DNA from: an uncultured bacterium
GTDB taxonomy: Bacteria; Cyanobacteriota; Vampirovibrionia; Gastranaerophilales; Gastranaerophilaceae
Assembly: GCA_905215335.1 (NCBI GenBank)
Contig: CAJMPQ010000007.1
Coordinates: forward strand, 14,672-78,671
DNA length: 64,000 nucleotides
Reading direction: 5' to 3'
Below are positions 44,491 through 53,512 of the stretch, one piece after another. The notes below the pieces were generated by a model. The model was not told where the DNA came from. It made no database searches and saw only the letters and a list, made by a program, of their open reading frames with translations. The translations under genes were made by a program, and so were the position numbers. Within the stretch, counting starts at the first letter, position 1. The number at the start of each line of letters is the position of its first letter.

Positions 44491-45660
44491 TTACACTTGA
44501 TTCAATTTATCTAAAGCAGTTTTAGCAGCTTCAGCAACACCAGGATCTTGATCGTTCTTAGCAACTGTGAATAAAGTTGTTAAATCATTTTTATAAGCTG
44601 GGTTTTGGATGTAACTCAAAGCTTCAATTGCAGATGCTCTAACCATTGGGTTTGGGTTGTCTTTCAATTGATCAACAACTGTGATTGCACCTGGCAATTC
44701 TGTCAATGGAACAGTTGTATTTGATAATCTAGCTACTTCATCACCATAAAGTTTTTGCATTATTGCTGATGTGAATAAAGCATAGCTTTTATTTCTTTCA
44801 GCTTGTTCTTTTGGAGTGATTGTATTTGCTAAAGTTTTTTCTTGTTCAGTAACTTCTTTACCAGACATTAATTTTTCTCTAGCAGCTAATTGTTCTTGAG
44901 TTGGTCCTTCCAATTTACTAGAATCGAAGTTGATAATATTAGTCAAAGCATCAAATACTTTTGTATCAACTAATTCTGTAGCTTTATCAGGAGATTCTTT
45001 TACCATATTAGCTATTTCTTCCATTCCTGAAGCTTGAACTTCGAAATCTGGGTTTGATAACTTAGCAATAAAAGAATTTAAATCTACTTGTGGAGCCACT
45101 GTTTCAGGAGCAACAACTTCTGGTTTTGCTGCAACTTCTTCTGTTTTAACAGTTTCTGGAGTAGAAACTACAGGAGCTGGAGCAACAGGAGCTTCTGTAA
45201 CTACTGGTTGAGGAACTACAGGAGCTTGATTAATATTTTGTTGTTGAACTGCAGGAACAACAACAGGAGCTGGAGCAGGAGCTGCTGGAGCTACTGGTGC
45301 AGCTGGCACTTCTACAGGAGCTGGTTGAGGAGCTACTGGAGCTTTAGGAAGTTCAGCAACTACAGGAGCCTGTGGTAATACAGGAACTTGTGGAGCTTGA
45401 ACCGGTTGGTAATAAGGTTGTTGAACCTGTGCTTGTGGGTAATTATAAACTTGTGATTGTGGATAACTATAATATGGCATAGTAGGTTGTGCATATTGAG
45501 GATTATATTGTGATTGACCTACACCATTAGCTTCCACTGATGGATTATGAATGTCTATTTTAACAGCATTGTAATTTGGCTGTTGTGGAACAGGCATATA
45601 TGTTGTTTGTTGTTGTACCATATATGGATTTGTCATCGGTACAAATGGAATTTGATTCAT
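44491..45660 (-). CDS. Pro/Gln/Ala-rich protein with C-terminal HEAT repeats
   Basis: The 389-residue product has two parts. Residues 1-190 are a low-complexity stretch of Pro, Gln, Val, Ala and Tyr (runs such as QAPQVPVLPQAPVVAELP), probably extended and disordered. Residues about 195-389 are alpha-helical. HEAT-like repeats are clearest near the end (NPMVRASAIEALSYIQNP, DPGVAEAAKTALDKLNQ), a protein-protein binding module. There is no signal peptide or membrane span. It could be a cytosolic scaffold. AGGAAAGGAAG precedes the ATG by 5 bases. No function is proposed. Confidence 0.78.
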   Translation of the reverse strand: MNQIPFVPMTNPYMVQQQTTYMPVPQQPNYNAVKIDIHNPSVEANGVGQSQYNPQYAQPTMPYYSYPQSQVYNYPQAQVQQPYYQPVQAPQVPVLPQAPVVAELPKAPVAPQPAPVEVPAAPVAPAAPAPAPVVVPAVQQQNINQAPVVPQPVVTEAPVAPAPVVSTPETVKTEEVAAKPEVVAPETVAPQVDLNSFIAKLSNPDFEVQASGMEEIANMVKESPDKATELVDTKVFDALTNIINFDSSKLEGPTQEQLAAREKLMSGKEVTEQEKTLANTITPKEQAERNKSYALFTSAIMQKLYGDEVARLSNTTVPLTELPGAITVVDQLKDNPNPMVRASAIEALSYIQNPAYKNDLTTLFTVAKNDQDPGVAEAAKTALDKLNQV

Positions 45661-45919
45661 AAATTCTTCCTTTCCTACATAAAATTGAGTCTATTACCAT
45701 TCTACCGTTTAAATAAGCGTAAAGGAAAATTATTGCTAAAATTGGATATTTTTTTAATAAAACTTTACATAAAAAAGAAAAAATCAAAATATAAGCTAAT
45801 TTCAGCCATTAACAAAATTGTGAAATATTTAGAATAGATGTAAAATGTTTTTTATGCTAAAATGTCTAGTGTAAATACTGAGGACTTGGTGGAAACACCT
45901 AATATACTTGAGGATATAG

Positions 45920-46888
45920 ATGAAGATAGACAAAACAAAAACAAGTTCCATTAGAAAAGCTTTTGGGAAAACCTTAGCTGAAATTGGAGAAATTAATGAA
46001 AGAGTAGTTGTCATGGATGCAGATTTGGCATGCTCAACTCAAACAAAAATGTTTGGTGATAAATTTCCTGAAAGATTTTTTGATTGCGGTATCGCAGAGC
46101 AAGATATGATTGCAACTGCAGCTGGACTTGCTTCAGAAGGGAAAATACCATTCGTAGCAAGTTTTGCAATGTTTGCAACTGGCAGAACATATGATCAGAT
46201 AAGAAATGCTGTTTGTTACCCTGATTTCAATGTTAAAATTATTGGAACTCATGGCGGAGTAACAGTTGGTGAAGATGGAGCAACTCACCAAGCATTGGAA
46301 GATATTTCTCTAATGAGAGGAATTCCACACATGACTGTTATTGTTCCTGCTGATTCAAGAGAATGTGAAGAAGCTGTGAAATATGCATCATTGCACGACG
46401 GTCCTATGTATATAAGAATATCAAGATGTAATGTTCCAGATATATTTGATGAAAGTTACCACTTTAACATTCATAAAGCAGTAATTGTAGAAGAAGGAAC
46501 TGATGTTTCAGTATTTACGAATGGTGAAACTCTTGCTGAAGTCCTTTTAGCTGCAGAAGAGTTAAAAAAAGAAAATATATCCGTAGAAGTAATTAACGTC
46601 CCAGTTGTTAAACCTCTAGATTTTCAAACAGTAATTGATAGTGTTAAGAAAACAAAATTTGCAATTACAGTAGAAAACCACTCAATAATTGGAGGTTTAG
46701 GAACTGCAATTTGTGAAACTTTAGCGGATAAATGTCCATCTAAAGTTTATAGAGTAGGTATTCATGACGAATTTGGACAAAGTGGAAAATCAGATGAACT
46801 AATTGAATACTATGGCTTAGATTCCAAAACACTAGCAAAAAGAATACGTACAATGTATAAAGCCGAAAAAGAACAAGGAAATATATAA
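45920..46888 (+). CDS. Transketolase, C-terminal subunit
   Basis: The 322-residue product carries the pyrimidine-binding and C-terminal domains missing from the N-subunit at 21578-22402. The catalytic glutamate lies in FFDCGIAEQDMIATAAGLA. Further landmarks are GTHGGVTVGEDGATHQALED and the ligand-domain VPVVKPLDFQTV. Both halves are full-length for split transketolases. This one heads a five-gene operon with ftsE, ftsX, a GGDEF-like gene and a hydrolase, whereas the N-half is 24 kb away on the opposite strand. GAGG lies 7 bases before the ATG. Fold and similarity to the 1-deoxyxylulose-5-phosphate synthase C-half is expected but transketolase fits better. Confidence 0.93.
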   Translation: MKIDKTKTSSIRKAFGKTLAEIGEINERVVVMDADLACSTQTKMFGDKFPERFFDCGIAEQDMIATAAGLASEGKIPFVASFAMFATGRTYDQIRNAVCYPDFNVKIIGTHGGVTVGEDGATHQALEDISLMRGIPHMTVIVPADSRECEEAVKYASLHDGPMYIRISRCNVPDIFDESYHFNIHKAVIVEEGTDVSVFTNGETLAEVLLAAEELKKENISVEVINVPVVKPLDFQTVIDSVKKTKFAITVENHSIIGGLGTAICETLADKCPSKVYRVGIHDEFGQSGKSDELIEYYGLDSKTLAKRIRTMYKAEKEQGNI

Positions 46889-47565
46889 TGATAACATTCC
46901 AAAATGTAACCAAAAGATACAAAAATGATCATTACGCATTAAAAAATGTAAGTCTTGAAATTCATTCAGGAGAATTTGTATTTGTAGTTGGGGCTTCAGG
47001 CGCAGGAAAATCTACACTTATGAAGCTACTATATAGCGAAGAAAAACCAACTAGTGGTATTGTTTCAATTGGCGGAATAAATATTGCAAACCTATCAAAT
47101 GAAAAAATACCAAATTTAAGAAGATGTATGGGAATAGTCTTCCAAGACTATAAACTTTTACAAAATCAAACCGTATACGATAATGTAGCCTATGTAATAA
47201 GAACTCTAGGTATTAGCAGTAAAGAAATTAATGCAAGGGTTCATGGTGCATTAAAAATTGTAGGCTTACATGAAAAAATGAATGCAAAACCATCTGAATT
47301 ATCAGGTGGCGAACAACAAAGAGTAGGTATTGCAAGAGCAATCGTAAATGGTCCACCATTACTAATTGCTGACGAACCTACTGGGAATTTAGATCCAAAG
47401 AACTCTATGGAAATTATGCAAATTCTAGACCAAATTAACCAAAGAGGTATTACTGTTATCGTATCAACTCACGACAGCACAATGGTTAATTATTTTAGAA
47501 AACGCGTAATAACATTGGATCAAGGAGAAATCATAAGGGATATACAAGCAGGTACATATGAATAA
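46888..47565 (+). CDS. ftsE: Cell-division ABC transporter ATP-binding protein FtsE
   Basis: The 225-residue product is the cytosolic ATPase of FtsEX, which drives peptidoglycan hydrolases at the septum. Walker A is GASGAGKST, the Q-loop VFQDYKLL, the ABC signature LSGGEQQRVGIARAI, Walker B LLIADEPTGNLDP, and the switch histidine VSTHDST. The start overlaps the transketolase stop by one base (TAATG), and the end overlaps ftsX by 8 bases. The partner gene follows directly, confirming the identity. Confidence 0.96.
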   Translation: MITFQNVTKRYKNDHYALKNVSLEIHSGEFVFVVGASGAGKSTLMKLLYSEEKPTSGIVSIGGINIANLSNEKIPNLRRCMGIVFQDYKLLQNQTVYDNVAYVIRTLGISSKEINARVHGALKIVGLHEKMNAKPSELSGGEQQRVGIARAIVNGPPLLIADEPTGNLDPKNSMEIMQILDQINQRGITVIVSTHDSTMVNYFRKRVITLDQGEIIRDIQAGTYE

Positions 47566-48457
47566 CAATCTTAAATCAAACGTAAAAAAACACATACCAA
47601 AAGATTGGCTTTGTGAATTAAGAATATTATATAGATTAGCGAAAGAGACTTTTAACGATATCAGAAGAACAGGCTGGGTTAATATTGTAATTATTACAAC
47701 TATGGCTGCAATTCTTATGATATTTGGAACTTGCTTTAGAACAGCTCTTTCTATCTCATCATTTTCAAAAGAACTAGGAAATGCACTTGAAATTTCTGTT
47801 TATTTAAAAAATAGCACAGATGCAAGAGCAGCTAAAGATGAGATAAGCCAAATAAATCATGTTGAAACAATTACGATAATCCCCAAAAGTGAATCTTGGA
47901 ATAAACTAAAAAATGAAATGAGTTTACCAAATATTGATAACCCATTACCAGACACTTTACATGTAAAAGTAGACAATCCAGAAAATCTACAAAATGTATT
48001 TGATAATATTAAACAAATAAAATCAGTAGAAGACATGAGTTACGCTAAAGACTTAGCTGCAAAAATAGAATTAGTTAACCATGTTGTAAAAACAATAACT
48101 CTTGTTGTTATTTTAATTATGGGATTATTAACAATAACAATCATTAACAATACAATCCAACTTGTAATTCAATCACGCAAAGAAGAAATTGAGATTATGA
48201 GATTAATGGGTGTTAGCAATTGGTATATAAGATTTCCGTTCATCATGCAGGGTGCATTTTATGGTTTAACAGGTTCATTATTAGCATTGATACCATTAAA
48301 TTATGTTCAAAATGGGCTTGTAAACGTACATAAGTTCTTTATGATACCATCTCCACCTTATGCCCAAAATTTCGTTATAATTGTTATGTTTACAATGAGT
48401 ATTTTATTTGGTGCAGTTGGAAGTTTTTGGTGCATCAAAAAACACTTACAGGTATAA
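47558..48457 (+). CDS. ftsX: Cell-division membrane protein FtsX
   Basis: The 299-residue product has four membrane helices (about 30-55, 175-200, 225-250 and 270-292), and between the first two a periplasmic domain (LEISVYLKNSTDARAAKDEI through SVEDMSYA), as in all FtsX proteins. This domain recruits and triggers a murein hydrolase or adaptor. The short cytoplasmic segment SRKEEIEIMRLMGVSNWYIR is the family hallmark that couples to FtsE. It is co-translated with ftsE by an 8-base overlap. Confidence 0.95.
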   Translation: MNNNLKSNVKKHIPKDWLCELRILYRLAKETFNDIRRTGWVNIVIITTMAAILMIFGTCFRTALSISSFSKELGNALEISVYLKNSTDARAAKDEISQINHVETITIIPKSESWNKLKNEMSLPNIDNPLPDTLHVKVDNPENLQNVFDNIKQIKSVEDMSYAKDLAAKIELVNHVVKTITLVVILIMGLLTITIINNTIQLVIQSRKEEIEIMRLMGVSNWYIRFPFIMQGAFYGLTGSLLALIPLNYVQNGLVNVHKFFMIPSPPYAQNFVIIVMFTMSILFGAVGSFWCIKKHLQV

Positions 48458-48463
48458 GTATTA

Positions 48464-49717
48464 ATGATAGACAATAATAATATATTATTAATTACTGATT
48501 ACGAAGATATTGCAAAAGTTATGCTACAAAAACTAATCTTGTTAAGAGAAAAAGATAGCATAACTATTTGTAATTCTAGAAATGCGAAAAAAAATATAGA
48601 AAATTCATTATGTTGCATAGCTATCATTCACGAAATAACTGATAATCAAGAAGCAACTCTACGTTTAATAAAATCGATAAAAGAAATAAAAAAAGATATA
48701 GAAATAATATTATTATTAAATGATATAAAACAAGATTTTATATTAACTGCTTATGATTATGGAATCTTTGATTATTTTACAATTGATTCTCCAGACTATG
48801 AAATGCTTATAAAAACGGTTAATTGTTTTAAAATGAGAACATTAAAAGATATCAGCAGTAGAAATGAAAAATTTCTATATCAACTAGGTGTCATTGATAG
48901 CAAAACAGGCTTATATAAATATAATCATTTAAAAGAAATTTTTATTGATATCTCTGATGATTTAAGAATACAAAATGGTGTTTTTGCCATTTTGACACTA
49001 GATGAAAAAACAAAAACTAGAATTTCAACAAATAGATTAGCTTGTAATATTAAAAGCAGTGTTCGCGGAGATGATATTATTGCAACAGCAAGAGGCGGAA
49101 AATTTTACATGATACTCCCAAACATTGATTTGGATGGAACTAGAGCAGTAATATCAAAAATTCAAAGCAAAATGGGGGATGAATTTAAAATCCGTTCCGG
49201 CATAAATAAAATAGGAATTCAATCATTTGAAACCCTTGATAAAAACACTCAAGACAGTTTATTATCAGCAATTCAAAATGATGAACTTTGCGTATCATTA
49301 ACAGATCAACTAACCAATACAGATTCTTGGCTAGAAGATGATGAACAAAAGCCTAATAAAAATTTCAAATTATTTAAAATGGCATTCACCAATAAAATGA
49401 AAACTATCATTACTCCTGTATTTTTTAGATTTCAGAAAGAATGTGAAACTAAATTAGCTAATACACAAGTTAGTCAATATGCCAACAATATTGAAAGTGT
49501 TTTCAGCTTAAAAAATGAGAATATACATAGTGAACTAATTATTAGATTTAATGGTTATGCAAAATTTATCATTGAAATAGTACACAGCGGATTAGATAGT
49601 GCTGAAAACTCTAAAATCGAAATACCCCTAAGTAAATTGACTGAAAAGGAACTTTTAAAACTATTAAATCAATTAAAAAATGAATATAAGCAAACAGCAT
49701 TTATGAAAGGAAATTAA
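48464..49717 (+). CDS. Degenerate GGDEF-domain protein with receiver-like N-terminus
   Basis: The product has 417 residues. Residues 1-120 look like a receiver fold (NILLITDYEDI, IIHEITDNQEA, ILLLNDIKQ) but lack a convincing acidic pocket. Residues about 140-280 align with a diguanylate cyclase fold: GVIDSKTGLYKYNHLKEIF, the variable core, and SVRGDDIIATARGGKFYMILP, where the catalytic GGDEF is replaced by GGKF. It should therefore not make cyclic-di-GMP and may be a binding or scaffold protein. The last 100 residues are unassigned. It starts 6 bases after ftsX, which links it to division. Confidence 0.8.
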   Translation: MIDNNNILLITDYEDIAKVMLQKLILLREKDSITICNSRNAKKNIENSLCCIAIIHEITDNQEATLRLIKSIKEIKKDIEIILLLNDIKQDFILTAYDYGIFDYFTIDSPDYEMLIKTVNCFKMRTLKDISSRNEKFLYQLGVIDSKTGLYKYNHLKEIFIDISDDLRIQNGVFAILTLDEKTKTRISTNRLACNIKSSVRGDDIIATARGGKFYMILPNIDLDGTRAVISKIQSKMGDEFKIRSGINKIGIQSFETLDKNTQDSLLSAIQNDELCVSLTDQLTNTDSWLEDDEQKPNKNFKLFKMAFTNKMKTIITPVFFRFQKECETKLANTQVSQYANNIESVFSLKNENIHSELIIRFNGYAKFIIEIVHSGLDSAENSKIEIPLSKLTEKELLKLLNQLKNEYKQTAFMKGN

Positions 49718-49720
49718 AAC

Positions 49721-50272
49721 ATGCTTAACATTGAAAATAGTGCATTAGTTATTATTGATATTCAAGAAAGACTAGTTCTTGCATCAAAATATGGTGAAGA
49801 AGTTGCCCAAAATATGGCTAAATTAGCTAAAGCTGCAAATATTTTATCTATTCCAACAATCATAACTGAACAATATCCAAAAGGTTTGGGAAATACAGTT
49901 CCAGTTATTGAAGAGGCTCTATCACCAAACTCAACCAAAATGGAAAAAGCATCATTTTCTGCTCTTTTAGAAAATGAATTTGCTCAAAAAATTCAAGAAT
50001 TAAAAGCAAATGGAATCAAACAAATTGTTATCGGCGGCATTGAAACACATATTTGTGTACTTCAAACTGCTTGTGATTTAATGAAAGAAGGTTTTGAAGT
50101 TTACGTAATAAAAGATGCTTGTGCAAGCAGAAACAAAAAAGAATATAAAACTGGACTAGAATTATTAAAGCAATATGGTGCAAAAATTTCTTGCGTTGAA
50201 ATAACATTATTTGAATGGTTAAAAACTTCAAAACATCCAAACTTTAAAGAAGTTCAAGCTCTTATCAAATAA
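49721..50272 (+). CDS. Isochorismatase-family hydrolase
   Basis: The 183-residue product belongs to the cysteine hydrolase (nicotinamidase/YcaC-like) family. The catalytic Asp is in ALVIIDIQERL, the Lys in TKMEKASFSALL, and the Cys in VIGGIETHICVLQTACDL. The actual substrate (isochorismate, nicotinamide, N-carbamoyl compound) cannot be predicted. It begins 3 bases after the GGDEF-like gene and ends the ftsEX operon before a strong terminator. Confidence 0.92.
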   Translation: MLNIENSALVIIDIQERLVLASKYGEEVAQNMAKLAKAANILSIPTIITEQYPKGLGNTVPVIEEALSPNSTKMEKASFSALLENEFAQKIQELKANGIKQIVIGGIETHICVLQTACDLMKEGFEVYVIKDACASRNKKEYKTGLELLKQYGAKISCVEITLFEWLKTSKHPNFKEVQALIK

Positions 50273-50292
50273 ATTAAATAATCTTATATAAA

Positions 50293-50327
50293 AAAAAAAC
50301 GAGTATTTTAACAATACTCGTTTTTTT
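50293..50327. terminator. Bidirectional terminator closing the ftsEX operon
   Basis: A perfect 15-bp stem (50293-50307 with 50313-50327), A7 and T7 on the flanks. The right flank overlaps the last bases of the convergent U32 gene. Confidence 0.92.
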
Positions 50328-52095
50328 ATGGATTTAATACAACCATTTCACAATTTTTACAATCAAACTTTAGCGGATATTTTTTACCTTTATTATCAAC
50401 TAAGTATAAAGGCTTGCAAGGTTTTTGACAATATCCGGAAGCATATTTTAGACAATGCTTTGTACGCATTAACTCTATACCTGATGGGATTTTTTCAAAA
50501 GTTTCTAAAGCTTTTTCTAAGACCTTACAATCGCAACACTCATAAAATTTTTCGGCCTCATTGTTATAAACATTTCCTCTATAATCAACTTTTGACTTAG
50601 GAAACCTTGTATAGTTCATTTTTTTCTGTTTGAAAGTTTCAAAATTATTTAAGCGCTCAGACATTAACAAACCCAAAATCTCTCTACGTAGAGAATTTAT
50701 TTCTGAAACAGGAATAAATGAAATATTATCATCATCAATACTTACATCAATAGTATAAAAATCACTAGCTCCCGTTTTCTTTAACTGAGCGATATAGTTA
50801 TTTTTCAATTTATCCAAATCTTTTGGAGCTTCAGCAATAGGTAACTTTAAAGAAACATGATTATTATCTTCATCTATTGCAGAAATAACACCATTCTTAA
50901 TTTTAAATGTTACACCTATTTTTCTTACTGTTTTTGATGAATCTAAGGATTTTTCGAATTTTGCATCAAAATTTCTATATAGCAAAGTACCACTAGTTAA
51001 TCCTGTCATTTTATTTGGATAAACCTTATTTCCTTCAACTTTATTAACTAAAAAGCCTTTCATTTCACCATCAGCAATAAAGCAAAGACCATCTTGAGGA
51101 TTTAACTTAGCATCTATCTCAAAATAATTATGAAAAATTCTTTTAATTTTGCCAATTTTTTCACCACGAGATTTTGGAGACAAGAAGTTAAAACATTGAC
51201 CTCTGCCATTTAAAAAGTAATCGGTATAACCTCTATTAAAAGTTTTATCGACATTTGGTTCAAAATCTAAAAAGACTTTACCTGAGGAAGTTCGCTTTGC
51301 AAACTTATTAAGTAATTCATCATAAAAAGCTACTACATTTTTTACATAATTAATATCTTTTAAACGTCCTTCTATTTTAAAAGACTTAACACCACAATTA
51401 ATAAGTCTTTCTACACTTTCAGATGCGTTAAAATCTTTCAAGGACAACAAATATTTATCTTTTAATAAAACTTTTCCATTTTCATCAACCAAAGAATATT
51501 TTTTTCTACAAGGTTGAGCACACTCCCCACGATTAGCTGAGCGGCCACCATTTGAGAAAGATAAATAACATTGTCCACTATAAGAAACACATAAAGCACC
51601 ATGAATAAAAGTTTCGACTTCACAAGAAATATTTTTACAAACTTCTGCTATATTTTCTAATGATAATTCTCTTGCTAAAATAACTCTAGATACTCCTAAA
51701 TCATCGAAGAATTTAGCTTTTTCAAGAGTTCGATTATCACATTGAGTACTAGCATGAATTTGAATAGGTGGCAACTTACCTTCGATTGCTAAATTCATTA
51801 ACCCCATATCTTGAACAATAATAGCATCAACTCCAATATTATATAGAGATTGAACCAATTTTACTGCATCTTGTAATTCTTTATCATTAAGAATAGTGTT
51901 AATAACAACATGAACCCTTACATAAAATTTATGAGCATATTTTACAAGAGTTTCAATATCTTCCAAAGTGTTTGGAGCGTTTTTACGGGCTCCAAAATCG
52001 GTCGCACCGATATAAATTGCATCGGCACCACTATTTATAGCCGCAATTGCAGTATCTAAATTTTTCGCAGGAGCTAATAATTCAACTTTTTTCAT
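50326..52095 (-). CDS. Peptidase U32 family protein (RlhA/YhbU-like)
   Basis: The product has 589 residues. The N-terminal TIM-barrel-like half (LLAPAKNLDTAIAAINSGAD) carries the U32 signature ETFIHGALCVSYSGQCYLS and further cysteines in GECAQPCRKKYS. Four such cysteines bind an iron-sulfur cluster in the studied members (RlhA hydroxylates C2501 of 23S rRNA; TrhP/TrhO act on tRNA). A second conserved region ends in CCDCKVLEKALE and DCKNCEMVVLNP, additional metal-like cysteines. RNA hydroxylation is more likely than proteolysis. No Shine-Dalgarno sequence; the extended -10 is 8 bases before the ATG. Confidence 0.9.
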   Translation of the reverse strand: MKKVELLAPAKNLDTAIAAINSGADAIYIGATDFGARKNAPNTLEDIETLVKYAHKFYVRVHVVINTILNDKELQDAVKLVQSLYNIGVDAIIVQDMGLMNLAIEGKLPPIQIHASTQCDNRTLEKAKFFDDLGVSRVILARELSLENIAEVCKNISCEVETFIHGALCVSYSGQCYLSFSNGGRSANRGECAQPCRKKYSLVDENGKVLLKDKYLLSLKDFNASESVERLINCGVKSFKIEGRLKDINYVKNVVAFYDELLNKFAKRTSSGKVFLDFEPNVDKTFNRGYTDYFLNGRGQCFNFLSPKSRGEKIGKIKRIFHNYFEIDAKLNPQDGLCFIADGEMKGFLVNKVEGNKVYPNKMTGLTSGTLLYRNFDAKFEKSLDSSKTVRKIGVTFKIKNGVISAIDEDNNHVSLKLPIAEAPKDLDKLKNNYIAQLKKTGASDFYTIDVSIDDDNISFIPVSEINSLRREILGLLMSERLNNFETFKQKKMNYTRFPKSKVDYRGNVYNNEAEKFYECCDCKVLEKALETFEKIPSGIELMRTKHCLKYASGYCQKPCKPLYLVDNKGKKYPLKFDCKNCEMVVLNP

Positions 52096-52103
52096 AAAAG
52101 TAT

Positions 52104-52112
52104 TTTATAACA
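52104..52112 (-). promoter_or_regulatory. Extended -10 of the U32 gene (leaderless)
   Basis: TGT-TATAAA on the minus strand ends 8 bases before the ATG at 52095. Confidence 0.55.
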
Positions 52113-52187
52113 AAGTTTTAAATAAATTGTAATATTTAGAATAAATTTTACATTTAATGATAAAATAGAATAAAGTTAGAGGTAAGT

Positions 52188-53495
52188 ATGAAAGTAGCAC
52201 TAATAAATCACGGATGTGCCAAAAATTTGGTTGATGCAGAACTTATTCTAGGCATACTCGAAAATAAAGGTTATAAAATTACACTAGATGATGCAGAAGC
52301 AGATATTGTAATTGTCAATACCTGCTCATTCATTCATGATGCCGAAAAGGAATCTGTTCAAAGCATTCTGGAGATGATAGAAAACGGCAAAAAAGTAATA
52401 GTTTCAGGCTGTCTATCACAAAAGCATAAAGAAGATTTAAAAGAAGCGATCCCAGAATTATCAGGAATGATTGGAACTTCAAATCTTAACGATATCGTTG
52501 AAATTATTGAAAATATCGAACAAGGCAAAGAATATAAAAGTATTATCCAAGATAAACCGGAATACATTTATCCAGAAGAAGTTACTCGACAACAAATAAC
52601 AATGGGTGCAAGCTCATACTTAAAAATTGGAGAAGGTTGTAACTATCAATGCGGTTACTGTATCATCCCAAAACTTCGTGGTAAATACATCTCTAGACCA
52701 ATTGAAAATATTGTTAAAGAAGCAAAAGAACTTGTAGCCAAAGGCGTATCTGAGATAATTCTAATTGCACAAGACACATCTTCTTACGGTATTGATCTAT
52801 ATGGTAAACAAGCTTTGCCAAAACTTTTAGATGAATTAAATAAAATAGAAAATTTATCTTGGATACGCATAATGTATGCATATCCAACTCAAATGACAGA
52901 TGAATTAATTGATGCAATTGCAAGACTTGATAAAGTTGTAAAATATGTAGATATTCCATTACAACATTCACATCCAAGAGTATTAGAATCTATGAGACGC
53001 CCTGTAATGGATTACACAAAATTAGTAGATAAAATTAGAAAAAAAATTCCTGGAGTATCAGTTAGAACTTCACTTATTGTGGGTTACCCTGGAGAAACTG
53101 AAGAAGAATTCGAACACTTATATAATTTTGTAAAAAATGTAAGATTTGATAGAATGGGAGCATTTGAATACTCTAGAGAAAAAGGAACTTATTCTTACAG
53201 TTTAAAAAATCAAATTCCAGCAAAAATAAAAAAACAAAGAAGAAAAAGATTAATGGAATTACAACAACAAATTTCATTAGAAAATAACCAAAGCTACATT
53301 GATAAAGAAATAAAATGCATAGTTGAAGGCTATACAGATGATGGAGTAATTATACTTCGCTCTGAGCACGATGCTCCAGAAATTGACGGAGTTGTTTATG
53401 CTTCATCAGAAACTCCGGTTGTACCTGGAGATATTGAAGTAGTAAAAATCACAGATGCGGATGAATATGATTTATTCGGAGAAATAATTGAATAA
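52188..53495 (+). CDS. rimO: Ribosomal protein S12 methylthiotransferase RimO
   Basis: This radical-SAM enzyme adds a methylthio group to Asp89 (E. coli numbering) of ribosomal protein S12. The 435-residue product has the N-terminal UPF0004 domain with three cluster cysteines (NHGCAKNLVDAE, VNTCSFIHDA, VSGCLSQKHK), the radical-SAM CxxxCxxC in EGCNYQCGYCIIPKLRG, and a C-terminal TRAM domain ending VVKITDADEYDLFGEI. The LRGKYISR and VKNVRFDRMGAFEYSREKGT segments favour RimO over MiaB. AGAGG lies 6 bases before the ATG. The following flippase gene starts 17 bases later. Confidence 0.95.
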   Translation: MKVALINHGCAKNLVDAELILGILENKGYKITLDDAEADIVIVNTCSFIHDAEKESVQSILEMIENGKKVIVSGCLSQKHKEDLKEAIPELSGMIGTSNLNDIVEIIENIEQGKEYKSIIQDKPEYIYPEEVTRQQITMGASSYLKIGEGCNYQCGYCIIPKLRGKYISRPIENIVKEAKELVAKGVSEIILIAQDTSSYGIDLYGKQALPKLLDELNKIENLSWIRIMYAYPTQMTDELIDAIARLDKVVKYVDIPLQHSHPRVLESMRRPVMDYTKLVDKIRKKIPGVSVRTSLIVGYPGETEEEFEHLYNFVKNVRFDRMGAFEYSREKGTYSYSLKNQIPAKIKKQRRKRLMELQQQISLENNQSYIDKEIKCIVEGYTDDGVIILRSEHDAPEIDGVVYASSETPVVPGDIEVVKITDADEYDLFGEIIE

Positions 53496-53512
53496 AATAA
53501 TATAGAGGGAAT

